Shown here: positions 24,101 through 35,103 of the stretch, one piece after another
Numbering within the stretch: position 1 is the first letter of the stretch
How the letters are laid out: the number at the start of each line of letters is the position of its first letter
Assembly (NCBI GenBank): GCA_021234155.1
Contig: JAJEKV010000001.1
Location: forward strand, 25,965,189-26,029,188
Reading direction: 5' to 3'
DNA length: 64,000 bases
Source: Isoetes taiwanensis
Taxonomy: Eukaryota; Streptophyta; Lycopodiopsida; Isoetales; Isoetaceae
Notes under the pieces: model-generated
Seen by the model: only the letters and a program-made list of their open reading frames with translations
Databases searched by the model: none
What the model was told of the DNA's origin: nothing
Program-made: the position numbers and the translations under genes

Positions 24101-25116
24101 ATTTGGGAGATTGTGGATGCGAAATACATGTCAATACGATCTTCTGCTTGTGAATTCGACCTTCCTTGCTGCATCAATTTACTTGATTGAGCAGTAAAGC
24201 TGATCAATTATTTTGTCCGATCCCGGAAGTATTATTGACTCCTGAATTGTAAGTTATTTGAAGTTATGTGGAACGCCTGTATGATTTGTTAAGTGAATGA
24301 AAATCCGACTTTGGTAAAATTTCCTTTTCTCAACTTCCTTTTCAAGAAAGTTATGCATATCTGCTAAATATTGTTCTAGTTTTTTTCCTACTGCATATTA
24401 GAAAGATCCTACTTAGGCTTCATAAGAATAGTCATCTTGCATTCAAAGAAAACATAAAACATATAAATATTTGTCAAAGCTAAGTCCTAGCTATCTGATA
24501 AGAGTCAAAAAAGAACCTATCTTTTCGCTACAAAACTCTCTAGCAAAGGTTCAGTCTATCAAAACCTCAGTAATTCTCTTCTATTCTGTCTCAGGAAAAA
24601 CAAAAAACATATAAATAAATATCTCTGTCATCAAAAACACAGTCTGTCAGTGGTAAATTACTCTCTGTTCATTCAGCATTCAAAGTAAACCCCAAAAAAG
24701 GTGTTGCACTTTACCTACAAGAACAATTAGATCAGTCCCAGTTGTCCCAGATCAAAAATAATATCTCACAAAACATTTGAGAATTTCTGCTCTCTGCCGA
24801 GAGTATTGACCAATTTTTGACTAGGTCAGGCATAGATTTTTCAAGTATCTAGAACTGTCTGACTTCAAAAAGGATTTTGCACTCTTTTAATATCAAGTGT
24901 TGGGATCACACTCATACTTTTTCCAAGTAAAATTCTCCAGTTATTTGTGCTTGGTATTGAAAAGAGGAAACAGGGTTTTTCTTGAAATGGGAAAGCTGTA
25001 CTAACAGGCTTGTGGTGAGAAGTTTTTGCAAGATTTAGGTTTAGAGTGGTTGCCTGAAGCAACCTGGAGGTCCTAAACCATTCTAGTTGAGGGTTTTGCC
25101 AGGATTACCCTCAACA
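21191..25116 (+). repeat. 3' LTR of element A, with an inserted element
   Basis: Matches the 5' LTR from TGATGTCGCCACTCATGG to CCTCAACA. It is about 1.5 kb longer than its partner because of an insertion at about 21709-23209 (separate entry). Confidence 0.9.
21709..23209. mobile_element. ~1.5 kb insertion in the 3' LTR, with minisatellite and foldback end
   Basis: The LTR breaks after GAATTCATTTCAA and resumes at GTACCTAGAGTTATAC. The insert contains three tandem copies of a ~57-bp unit (about 21868-22036; core CAACCAATGGCTCACAACAAAAG). Its right third is a foldback: about 100 bp beginning CTACCATTGACATTTATTAAC (22790-22890) is repeated in inverse orientation at 23103-23209. The 210 bp between the arms are AT-rich. 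No protein and no clear target duplication were found. It may be a non-autonomous DNA element, or two nested ones. Confidence 0.7.
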
Positions 25117-25139
25117 ACCAGCCCCTCGCTTTTCGAGGT

Positions 25140-25860
25140 TTTTTCTCTATTGGTTTTTTCTGTTGGTGATGTGCAGGGCCAGGGGTGATGCGCGACTTCG
25201 GTATTCTCGGTGGAGCGTGGGTTTTTTTTGGAAACGTTTAGCAGCCCTGCGTTGTCCAAGCCCCTTGCCGAGATTTTATCGCTAGGGTTTTTCCTCGAAA
25301 ACCCGAAAGGGCGGGGTTTTTTAATCCCGGCGATAAACTCTCGGCAGGTACACTAGCCAACATCTATAGCACTCAATTTTATTTGGGGTCCAGGTGTTAT
25401 AACTGGATATTCCCTATGTTTTTCATTTTTTGGGTAGCATGCGATGTGCAGCTACCCACCCTATACCATTGTAGAAAAAACTGCGGAGATGAATGAAAAG
25501 CCTATAGATAGGCTTCTCATTCATCTCAGCAGATTTTCTACAATGGTGGACAGTGGGTAGCCGCACACATGCGAACTACCCACGAAAAATAAAGGGAAAA
25601 TCCAATTATATCATTTGGACCCCAAAACAAATACAATGCTAATAGATGAGTGGCTGATGTACCTGCCGAAAGCTTATCACCGGGATTAAAAAACCCCGCC
25701 CTTTCGGGTTTTCGAGGAAAAACCCTAGTGATAAGCCTTCGGCAAGGGGCTTAGACAAACGTAAGGCATAGAATCGCTCCCAAAAACCCCCGCATGGAGA
25801 AGTCGAAACGGATGCCGCTCGCCAACCTGTACCTGCACATCACCAACACAACAAACGAGA
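25140..25860. repeat. Large foldback (arms ~340 bp) with nested hairpins
   Basis: The sequence from about 25163 (TGTTGGTGATGTGCAG) to about 25857 folds on itself around a centre at about 25507 (AAGCCTATAGATAGGCTT). The arms are roughly 80-85% alike by eye. Each arm contains its own hairpin: GCCGAGATTTTATCGC / GCGATAAACTCTCGGC (25267-25282, 25330-25345) on the left, and GCCGAAAGCTTATCAC / GTGATAAGCCTTCGGC (25665-25680, 25729-25744) on the right. Stem differences between the arms are mostly compensated. No protein is encoded. It lies just outside LTR element A. Confidence 0.8.
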
Positions 25861-25874
25861 AACATACCAAAGAA

Positions 25875-26170
25875 TAGCATCACCCAAATGGGTGGAGAAA
25901 AAGCATCACCCAAATGGGTGGAAAAACATGATAAAATGTAACTTGTACAATAAACAAAGAAGGGGAGGGTGGGTTCAAAGAGAATAAGGTAATCGCTGAG
26001 AGAAGAGGAAGCGCCGATGAGGCGTGGATGCGGCTCACGCTGAAATAGCGAACTCCCAACCCAAAAACGGGCATCGCGCCCGCATGCATGCATGACATGA
26101 CATGCTCGTCCCCATTCTAGAATGGCGATCCGAGATGTCTCGGATCGATGCGATTCTAGAATGGGACTCG
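25875..26170. repeat. Short tandem duplication and hairpin, inverse relative of 12.0-12.3 kb
   Basis: AAGCATCACCCAAATGGGTGGA is duplicated at about 25876-25925. 26111-26165 is an inverted repeat: CCCATTCTAGAAT pairs with ATTCTAGAATGGG, and inside it GATCCGAGA pairs with TCTCGGATC. The flanking text (GCGCCGATGAGGCGTGGATG and GCATGCATGCATG) resembles the reverse complement of the duplicated unit at 11921-12490. Confidence 0.65.
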
Positions 26171-26298
26171 CAAGAAACCAACAAAGCGCCCGACTACCAG
26201 AGAACTTCCTTACAAACTAGGATCAAGGACGAGGTCACAGGACGAGGCCAAAGGCCAGTAAAGGATAGCAAGAAAGATACGCCAAATTGGCTAAACTA

Positions 26299-26755
26299 GG
26301 ATGTTGTTGTGTTCATGCGAGTCGTAGTGCAAGAATCCTTGATTCGATCTGGTTGTGACTGCATCAGCTCTAGACTCTTATCTCCGGTTATTTGTTTGGA
26401 CACCCAAGTGGTAGGGTGGATTGAAGTGCTACTAATGGGAGGAAAAGATAAAGGATGCTCCTTTAGTATGTGCTGTTGGTAGGAAGAAGCAGGAGCTTGT
26501 AGAGGCAGGTCCGCCATAGTACTAGCATTAGCACAGAAGATGTAGAGCTTCCGTTATTCAAGTACACAGTTAGAAAGTTCTTCACCACCCTCCCCCTTTG
26601 GGTGTGGTGTGAATGCTTCCTATATAGCCTATTTAAGAGGCTTAAATGTTTCTGTTATAATTCTTCCTATTTGGCCCTTGTGGGGTCTAAATAAGGTCTT
26701 GTACCATTACTTATATTATGAATAAAAATCTTGCCTTCAACAAAAAAAAAAAACT
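26299..26755 (+). repeat. Poly-A-tailed retroposon 3' end (LINE-like), no ORF
   Basis: Ends with ..TGAATAAAAATCTTGCC..CAACA(A)n at about 26730-26752, a typical 3' end of a plant non-LTR element or retroposed transcript. The first 37 bases (GATGTTGTTGTGTTCATGCG..) also occur at 12273-12309. No reverse transcriptase was seen, so only a 3' end is present. Flanking target duplications were not found. Confidence 0.4.
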
Positions 26756-27255
26756 AGTCAAAAGCACGTTTGATTACTTTGCATAGCAAATTGTAGGATA
26801 TGGTGTGGGTGATGTTTTGTAATATAAAGTTGAAGTTGAATTAGGGCATTAGATAGTATAATTTTGACAAGAAATTGACAACAGTAGTTGACACTCACAT
26901 TCGTAGTCCACATGAAAGCTATTCAAGTTTACAGAGAAATGCCATGCAGAATTGTAATCAACCTCTTACGTAAATCTGCATTATAATACTTATTAATTAA
27001 AAGCATGTATGAGAAGAAAATCTGTCTTGTATTCAATCAACTTTAGTCTTGATACGCTTTGGTTAGGATTGATATCTGGCAATATAGAGTTTTTTGTTCT
27101 TGCCAGAAAATAGAAAAGCTTCTTCAAATTGATGGATACCATTTGCAAAGTTTTTAGTCTCAAAAGTTCTTGAATTCAAGCACAGGGTCGTTAAATTGTG
27201 AACCATCCCTTTCCTACTAGTGATCGAAGCCGAACTAGCTCCAATAAGTTTAACT

Positions 27256-28380
27256 CTAAAATAGAAGTCTGCTAGAAGCATGAATTCTGCAAGCTCTAAT
27301 CAGGGTTCTCCATACAAAGACAGTTGCTTCAAATGGCATGTTAAGAATAAACTCTTCTGCTTCGGAAAGCCATCCAACCTGTGAAAGAACATCGATCATG
27401 CAGTTGCATTGACCATTTGTTAGCATAATGGCATAATTGGAAGCAAAACAGTAGTGATGAAGCCCCTCATCCACCAAAATAGCATGGCTGCAAGCTGAAA
27501 GAATGCTAATAAATGTGACAGAGTCTGGCATGACATGATGGAAATGCATCTGTTAAAAAATCCGGAGAGCGTTTTGCCATCTCCATGATGATTATATAAG
27601 GCCAAGATGGCGTTCCATGAAAACAGGTTGCGGACAAGCATGATATCAAACATGTGACGGGCATCATCAATGCTTTCACATTTCCCATAAGAGTAACAAG
27701 AGCTGTGGCAACAGCAACATCAGTCTCAAAAATGCCCCCTACAATATATTTATGGAGCCTCTTTCCATGATAAAGAGAGAATCCATATCCACATGCATCT
27801 AAAAGACTCACAAACGTCTTTACTTGGCTGACCGTCCAGCTGCATTTTTTAAAAGACTAGCATGGCCTGCTCACAAAGACCATGCTGTGCAAGTGCAACA
27901 ATTATGGCATTAAATGAAATATGGTCTTTTTCTGGGATTTCATTGAACAAAATTTGAGCTTCTATACAATTATACCTATGATCATAGTCTAGGAGAACAC
28001 ATTCCTGTTACCTAGATTATCAAATGCAAAGCAAGCATCTTGGAAAGCCCCACATTTCCCATACATATCTACGAGCAGATTTCCCAAAATCTCTCTTTAT
28101 CACAATGGCGTTTGATAATGTGGGCATGGACGAACTTATCTTCTGGCAGAGCTTTGGAACCGTCATATCCTCGGACTAATGAAGCAAAGGTTTCAGAAGC
28201 TACCTAAATGGCAGATCTCAGCAGCCAATTGAGCGATTCCTTCCCAGCACCATGCTTTGTCGTTTCTTCTTGAATCGTTTTGAAAGCCTGGAAAAGGCTT
28301 GGATCAGGGCAAATCCGCCCTATAACAGGCCAAAATTGAGGGTTTTGTGAAGAACTAATCGAATCATTATTAGATTGAAG
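27256..28380 (-). pseudogene. PLS-class PPR pseudogene 1
   Basis: Read from about 28380 down, pieces in shifting frames give an N-terminus (NPQFWPVIGRICPDPSLFQ..), then KFVHAHIIKRHCDKERFWE, LVDMYGKCGAFQDACFAF, ..KRLHKYIVGGIFETDVAVAT, MPDSVTFISILSACSHA and MIDVLSQVGWLSEAEEFILN. These are typical L/S/P motifs of plant PPR proteins, which bind organelle RNA and usually act in RNA editing or processing. The last motif ends WRTLIRACRIHASSRLLF; no full E or DYW domain follows. Several shifts and stops break it, and only about 9 repeats' worth of sequence remains. Its upstream flank (28490-28640) resembles the flank of PPR pseudogene 2 (32590-32760), so the two look like a tandem duplication. Confidence 0.7.
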
Positions 28381-28609
28381 TAGAAGGATGCCGGATTGGA
28401 AACAATGGCCGCTAAAGTAAATCGATAAGATGGAGATGAAAAATAAAGGAATAAATTCTTAAATGGTTGGGGCAACGCTGACGGCTAGAATTTGCTTGTT
28501 CAAGACGCTCCCATAACTAACTCTAATTTCCATGAATTTTAACGGCCGTAGATGAAATCCAACGCTTGAAATAGCATCCACTTGCATAAAAATCCCACCT
28601 GGCGGCTAC

Positions 28610-28969
28610 GTGGACACTCTAAAATTGCCTCAAAGTGTCAACTTGTGTATGACATATCTTTTCCAAAGTATTGACCATGCCTTAAAGCACAAGGAAAGGG
28701 CATGTTTGCTTGCACATAGGTCCATTTTACAAAGACTAGCATATGTGAATCAAATCAAAAAGCTAAGAATCCTTGAAGAGAACACGACCGCAGATGGACT
28801 TGCAACCTTCAGATTAAAAAACTGCCTGAAAATTAAAAGGCAAGCTATACAATACACAGTAAGCGGAGTTTACCCTAGATGGATATTATTTGCTTTAGTT
28901 GACAGTGGCTCCTTCATTGGGAATGGTGCTACAATTTGCTACTCTGTTGAAGCTTATGGTGTAACTTAG
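28610..28969 (+). CDS. Hypothetical 119-codon frame, doubtful
   Basis: An open plus-strand frame (MDTLKLPQSVNLCMTYLFQS..) lying between the two PPR pseudogenes. Its first 60 bases are part of the duplicated PPR upstream flank, which argues against it being an independent gene. No motif, signal peptide or membrane segment was seen. It could be chance. Confidence 0.15.
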   Translation: MDTLKLPQSVNLCMTYLFQSIDHALKHKERACLLAHRSILQRLAYVNQIKKLRILEENTTADGLATFRLKNCLKIKRQAIQYTVSGVYPRWILFALVDSGSFIGNGATICYSVEAYGVT

Positions 28970-29219
28970 AGCACACGAAAGAGAAGAAGTAATTAATTTG
29001 TGCAGAAGTAAGAAACGGCGAGTATAAGGAACAGGTTCGCTACAGGGGTTGTGACAGGGAACAGGTTCGCTACACGGGTATTTTGACAAATAATGAAAAT
29101 ACAAGGGCATTTCAATATCTACAATAAAATACAAGGGCATTTTTACAATTTTCCTAAAAATAAATAAGAATAAGCTTCGCCACAAATTCCTAGGCAAAAA
29201 GATTGCTATCTATAGCCAC

Positions 29220-31956
29220 AATCTAAGATCAATTGAAAGTTCTTTTTACATTTTACAAAGGCGGACTTTCCGCTACCGATATGGTACTCCTATGAGCTGC
29301 ATATGCATCCAGTAGGCAATCCAAAGGCTGTCATTCGATCCAAACGGCATTGCATCAATGAGGTCCTTTGCCTCATTCACGTGACCTGCACGTCCAAGAA
29401 GATCAATAATGCATGCATAGTGCTTCTCTATCGGAGTAACATCAAAATTACAATTCATAACCAGAAAATAGTGACATCCTTCATGAATTAATCCTGCATG
29501 GCTGAATGCAGACAGAAGGGAAATCAGAGTTATATTGTCGGGACTTATTCCTCCTTCCTGCATTTTCCTAAAGAACCAAAGGGCTTTCATGCCACAACCA
29601 TGCTGGGCATGTCCTGAAATTATCGTTGTGAAAGTTATTCTATTTGGTGAAACAATTTTGCTAAACACTGGGCTTAACCTTTCAGCAGCTCCGCACTTGG
29701 CATACATGTCAAGCAGTGCATTGGCAATGGATATATCTGATTCATATCCAAGGTTTAGTATGCTAGCATGAACCTGTTTTCCATGTCTCAAGCCTGTTAA
29801 ACCAGAACATGCACTAACAACACTAAGCAAAGTGACTTTATGTGGCTTTACTCGTTTCTCTTGCATATGGAAATACAGACTAAGGGCTTCCTTGCTCATT
29901 TCATGCCGAACATAAGCTGCCATCATTGTAGTCTATGTGATCATGTCTTCTGTGGGGAGAGTGTTGAATACCCAAGAGGCCTCTTGTATACTTCCACACT
30001 TGCTGTACATATCAATAAGTGAACTTTCAAGGTGCGCATCTGACTCGCAATTAGATTTAATGAGGCAGGCATGAAGACACTTTCCATGTTCTTTTCTGGA
30101 ACACGCACGAAGAAGGCAAGTAAATGTAATACAATCTTGTTCTACACCTTCCTTTTGCATTTGCATATAGAGTTCTAATACTTCCTTGCTATCATAACAA
30201 ACTGTAAGCATTGCATTCCATGTGACAATACTCCTTACTGGCATCCTAACAAATTCTTCACAAGTAATGCTTATGCTTCCAGATTTTGGATACATATACA
30301 AAATTGTTGTTTCAACAAAGATACTCAGATCTCTAGTTTGTATGAACTGTGCATGGCACAGTTTTCCCTTTTCAATGTCTAAATTGGTACAGGCATTGAA
30401 AATGGTAATGAGAATATTTACATCTGGCTTCACACCAGACTCCTGCATCTCATCATAGAGTTTGAGCGCTTTTACATCATCTCCAGCTTTTACATAACCT
30501 GCAATAATTGCATTCCATGTACCTACATCCCGGGCAGACATTTTATCAAAGATTTGCATTGCTAGTGCTATCTGCCTACACTCTGCATACATATCAAGAA
30601 GTACATGCTTCAATTCTGCCATTCACAATATGCTTATGGACCTCCTCACCCTCGCCTAGGTCAGCAAGACTTGTGCAAGCATTGAGAACGCTAAGAAAAG
30701 TCAACATGTTTGGCACTATGCAACTATTTTGCATAATCTTAAAAAGTTGGAGGGCTTGCTTAAAATTTCCATTTTGATCGTAACCAGCAAGCATTGAATT
30801 CCATGAAACTACGTCTTTCATAGGCACGTGTTCAAATGCCCTGCATGCACTCTCCATGCACCCGCAACTGGAGTACATATCAATGATTGTGTTTCCAACA
30901 TAAACAATGCCATAACACCCAGCCTTTATGATCTGAGCATGGACCAACTTCCCATGCTGCAAATTTCCTATGCCCTTGCAGCCACCAAGCATGGTTGTGA
31001 ATGTGAACGCATCTGGTTTTATTCCTTCCTGACGCATTTGAGCAGATATTCGAAAAGCTTCTTCGTAATTTCCAGTTTTTGCATATGCCCCAATCATCAC
31101 ATTCCATGACACAATGTCACGTCTAACCATGCTTCCAAACAGATGACGTGCATTTTCAATGCTGCCACATTTGGCATACATGTCAACAAGTGCAGTTGAC
31201 ACACAAATGTTTGACTCAAATCCATTTTGCATAACTTCAAAATGAAATAGTTTCCCTTCTTCGAAAGCTAGCATGCTCGCATAAGCATAAATGGTAGTTG
31301 AAAATGTGATATCATTTGGCTTGATGCCTGCTCATTATCTTGAACAAACCAAGGGCTTCTTTGCCACGACCATTTTGTGCATATGCATTAATGACAGCAT
31401 TCCATGAGGCAATATCATGCTCATGCATCCTTTGAAAGAGCCAACATACAATCTCTGTATTTCCACATTTGCCGTACATGTCTAGAAGGGTGTTTCCTAT
31501 TAGAATTTCGCCTTCAAATCCGGATTTGATGATAATGACATGAACACATGTACCATTCACAGCAGCTCTTGCATTAGCACATGCACCAAGAATGGCAATG
31601 AAATTAAACTTGTCTGGTTTTATGCCTCTCTGGCACATTTGTCCAATCAGATTTACAGCCTCCTTGTGGTCCGCATTTCCCACGTACCCTGCAATGATCG
31701 CATTCCATGAAACTACACTTTGTATGCCTGTTCTTTCAAATACTTCACGAGCACCTTTTATATGCCCACAGCTTATGTACATGTTAATAATCGTAGTCTT
31801 GATTAAAGAAATAGAGTGAAATTCAGATGCCAACAAACAGGCATGAACCCACTTGCCCTTCCTTAGTTCTGCAATGCTGGAGCATGCAGAACAACCCTGA
31901 TATGTTCCAACTTCTTGGAGGTTCCTGCTGGAGACATTAAGTATTCCAATTGACAT
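29220..31956 (-). pseudogene. PLS-class PPR pseudogene 2, nearly full length
   Basis: Four consecutive minus-strand frames (31956-31312, 31274-30594, 30622-29933, 29926-29273) form one PPR protein of about 900 residues, with roughly two dozen P/L/S repeats (for example TALVDMYAKCGSIENARHLF, DIVSWNVMIGAYAKTGNYEE, IKPDAFTFTTMLGGCKGIG). It would act in chloroplast or mitochondrial RNA processing. Joins near 31320, 30615 and 29310 are frameshifts. Between EDMIT and TTMMAAYV an in-frame TAG (29933-29935) stands where the family has Trp. After DSLWIA a shifted frame reads LLDAYAAHRSTISVAESPPL and stops near the start of the E region, so no DYW domain remains. All three shifts lie at CAG/CTG words, so consensus error should be excluded before calling it dead. 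No clear transit peptide was seen. Confidence 0.8.
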
Positions 31957-32584
31957 AATTCCTTGAATTTATGGAGATGCCATTTTTTTTAATTCTCCTT
32001 GCTTTCTCAGGAACCTTGAATTGCGTTATAGGAGGAGAATTTATGCATTTCCAAAAATGTAGGAGAAACACACTATCAGCTTAAGAAGCTCTGCCCTTAG
32101 CTTTTGGAGGAAAAACACTTTGTACTGATGCATGTAAGCATAAAGCATATCTATCGTTTATGCCACAATGTAGTCAATTCCCTTACACCGCAGATATTAG
32201 ATTCTTATTGACAACAATGGCTGCAAACCTAGTTGTGCCTGTGCTCTCATGAATGAATTCGCAGTTAGCAGAAGACAGACACTGCTTTTCCTTTTTCTTT
32301 AGAAGAAGAAGCAGAAGAAGGCACCAATTCTCATCGAGTGTATGTCTATCTTGAGCTACTAAAGAAGAATTAAAATGCAAATGTGGTATACCGCAGGAGG
32401 GAATAAATCAAAACTAAATGCAGCTAATTTAGCCTGCACTGGGAACTGTGCGTTTGCAAGAACATACCTTTGTGACATTTGAAGATCAGGTCTGTAACTC
32501 TAAATCATCCATTTCCGAATCCCGACAGTCCGCTATCTAGTTTTGCAAGATCCAAAGCATCTGATCCTAATCATCATCATTTCG

Positions 32585-32765
32585 CATGACATATCTTTTC
32601 CAAAGTATTGAACACTCTTCCGTAAAGATATCCCGGCGCACACATAGCTGCTGTGACTTGGAATTTCCATGAATTTCTGAAGCCATAATGAAATCCAACG
32701 ACGGAAACATCAGCCACCTTCACAAAAATCCCACCTGGCAGCAACGTGGACACTCTGAAATTGGA
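32585..32765. repeat. Duplicated PPR upstream flank
   Basis: GAAATCCAACG..ACAAAAATCCCACCTGGC..ACGTGGACACTCT and TGACATATCTTTTCCAAAGTATTGA occur here and at about 28550-28675, in a different order and diverged. They lie upstream of the two PPR pseudogenes. This supports a tandem gene duplication, and the shared block may be the ancestral 5' region. Confidence 0.6.
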
Positions 32766-32791
32766 AACGTGCTAAAAAAAAAAAAAGGGGG

Positions 32792-32945
32792 AAATTTACC
32801 AGAATACCCCAGAATACCCTTTATATTTTCAAAATTCCCAAAATGCCCTTCTTTTTCTTGGGACCCAAGGGCATTTTGGGAATTTTGAAAATATGAAGGG
32901 TATTTAGGGAAATATCAGAAAAATTAAGGGTATTCTGGTAAATTT
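32792..32945. mobile_element. MITE-like hairpin, 154 bp
   Basis: AAATTTACCAGAATACCC at the left is inverted as GGGTATTCTGGTAAATTT at the right, and the arms pair almost to the centre (CTTGGGACCCAAGG, about 32858-32871). No protein. Size and full-length pairing suit a MITE or an inverted-repeat small-RNA source. Flanking duplication unclear (A-rich on both sides). Confidence 0.7.
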
Positions 32946-32959
32946 CTCAAAAAAAAAAT

Positions 32960-35100
32960 ATCATGCTCCAATATCATATGACGAAATTTCACACATGAAG
33001 CACTATTAAATATCATATATATGATTGCAAAATCGTATCGATTAACTATTTGAAATCATAGGAAAAAAGTCATAGTAACAGATTTAAACCATGGCAATTT
33101 GCCACGTTATAGGTTGTCCATCAATTACTACAAAATATCACCCATTTTAAATTGCTAGAAAAACCATGGAGAAAAATAGGGTGAAAAAATGATATTAGCA
33201 TATTTAAACCAAGTATATTTACCATATTGTGTATTCGTGATTAATCACTATAAAGCACCATGAAAATTAACTACTGTAAGGCATCATGATAATTATGCGC
33301 TTACCATGTCAATATACTGCAGAATATAGATGTGATCAAATACCAGTCTATGAAATTGGACATACTAAACAATAGTACATATCATATAGTTTAAGTTGTT
33401 ACAAAGACCAATTAAGTTTTTCATGTTCCAGTACCATGTCACAAAACAATGTTAGCTTACCACCTTAGAAAAATATGTTGATGAGCCATATTAGATAACT
33501 AGACATGGTTTGTAAACTTTTGAACCCACTAACATGTACTGATTTATGGATTTAATTTTCACCAACAAACCATGGAAAAAGAATCATATTGGTTCAATTT
33601 TGGGGGCCTTGTTCTCATTAAGGAAATGTTATTGTCAAAATTAAAAAGTGCACGAAAGAAAATTTTGCAAGGCACTTGAGCTTTTCCACTAGTGTTTTTG
33701 CGCTATAACAAAGTTGGAGCGGACAAGTGCTCTTTCATGTCCAACAACTGGATCTTTCTCGTTGCTTTTTTTTTACGTTGGGGGCTAAGATTGCATCATT
33801 GTGTAAATGCTAACAACCATCATGAATAGACCTACACGGGAGGTTGTTAAAGTAAAGAATGGCCACCACCACGAATGAAGCCTAATGGATTGATGTGGGT
33901 AGATGAATCTGTTTCAAATGACAGCCTTTGAAATGTATGGTTTGATTTACAAGAAATTTATCGCGGCGGCCAAGGCCGCCGCGAACATTTCTCTTCCTCG
34001 GGTCCCCTGTATTTGGCGAATTGAATCAGAAGAGGGGAATACTCTCGGGGCAAAGATCTCTCTCTACTGATCCATTTGGTAATAGTGGATGCCTATCAGT
34101 CTAGGAATAAGCAAGATTGGGACCTATGCTAGTGCCTAGTGTCTAAAGAATACATATTCAATTTTCATAACCACCATAGGCATTTGGGCACAATCCCACG
34201 GTTTAGGGTTTTATAACATCATCCAATATTTATTTTCCATGTATAGCAACCTGAGGCAAAATCATATTTCACAAAATTTAGTGGGAACTTTATTGCTAGC
34301 CACCGTCCAACAAAGTCCTACGACTGAATCAAACAATCGGATTCAAATTAAAACGACTGAATCAAACAATCGATTCAAATTAAAAAGTTTCGGTCCAGGA
34401 TATATAGTCCACTTGAAATATTCTAGGATATATGACCGGTCCACAAAATTGCGTACGCTATAGAGGAAGAAAGACGATCCACATAAGAAGGCAATCCAAG
34501 AGTGCTTAAAGAGCACTCACTTGTCTAAATTTTAAACCAATTAACCCCAAACGACTCAATTGCGTTGTGCATGCTAGGAAGAAGATTCTAGACAGCCATG
34601 GGCTTAATTTCCAATATACATCCTGCAATGAACTTAATGATTGAAATTTGAGCAATCTGAGTCCAACTTTAACAACACAAATTCAAACCGATGGCACAAG
34701 GATTTATGGATGTTGCCTAAAAGACACCTTAACATTGAATTGAATATATTTGCAAACTACCTTTAGAAAAATGGCAACCTGTTCATATCTCCTTGCCTAG
34801 GAATATAAGAAAAGATTTTCATCTCTTTCTATCTTTGCAGAAGTTGAAGCTGCAAGCTTGAGCCATCTAGAATGCCTAATGGCATATCTTTGCAATTACA
34901 ATTATCTACAGAATACAGTTCCCAGCTGTTTATTCCACACTTCTCCAAAGCACACGTTATCCTTTCTTTTGATTCTCTGCAGGCCAAAGTCCATCAGGAG
35001 ATACCACAATGGCACCTGTATAGGATAATCCAGCTGATGCTTTTCTTCAATCGATCATCCATCTAATTTTTTTCTTCGATTCATTTAAAATCCGGCCGCA
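32960..35100. other. AT-rich intergenic DNA
   Basis: No gene recognised. It contains a 22-bp perfect GC palindrome (CGCGGCGGCC AA GGCCGCCGCG, 33962-33983) and a ~33-bp tandem pair (CGACTGAATCAAACAATCG.., about 34321 and 34354). Confidence 0.5.
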
Positions 35101-35103
35101 GAG

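Larger units (their letters stand above)
12626..25116 (+). mobile_element. LTR retrotransposon A, Ty3/gypsy (Tat/Ogre-like), broken
   Basis: The element is bounded by the 5-bp direct repeat ACCAG (12621-12625 and 25117-25121). Its ends read TGCTGC..CAACA. Long LTRs flank an internal region with, in order, gag (from about 15109), CCHC zinc knuckles (about 16025-16200), a retropepsin-like segment (about 16600-17000), an RNase H-like segment (about 17290-17620), reverse transcriptase (about 17750-18400), the usual RNase H (about 18750-19100) and integrase with its zinc-binding N-terminus (about 19390-20350). No chromodomain was noticed. A primer-binding-site candidate, TGGAGGCTCCTACCGAG, starts three bases inside the 5' LTR; the tRNA was not identified. 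It is a fossil with roughly ten or more breaks. LTRs look only slightly diverged by eye, so insertion seems fairly recent, but no distance was computed. A foldback element sits in its 3' LTR. Confidence 0.9.
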
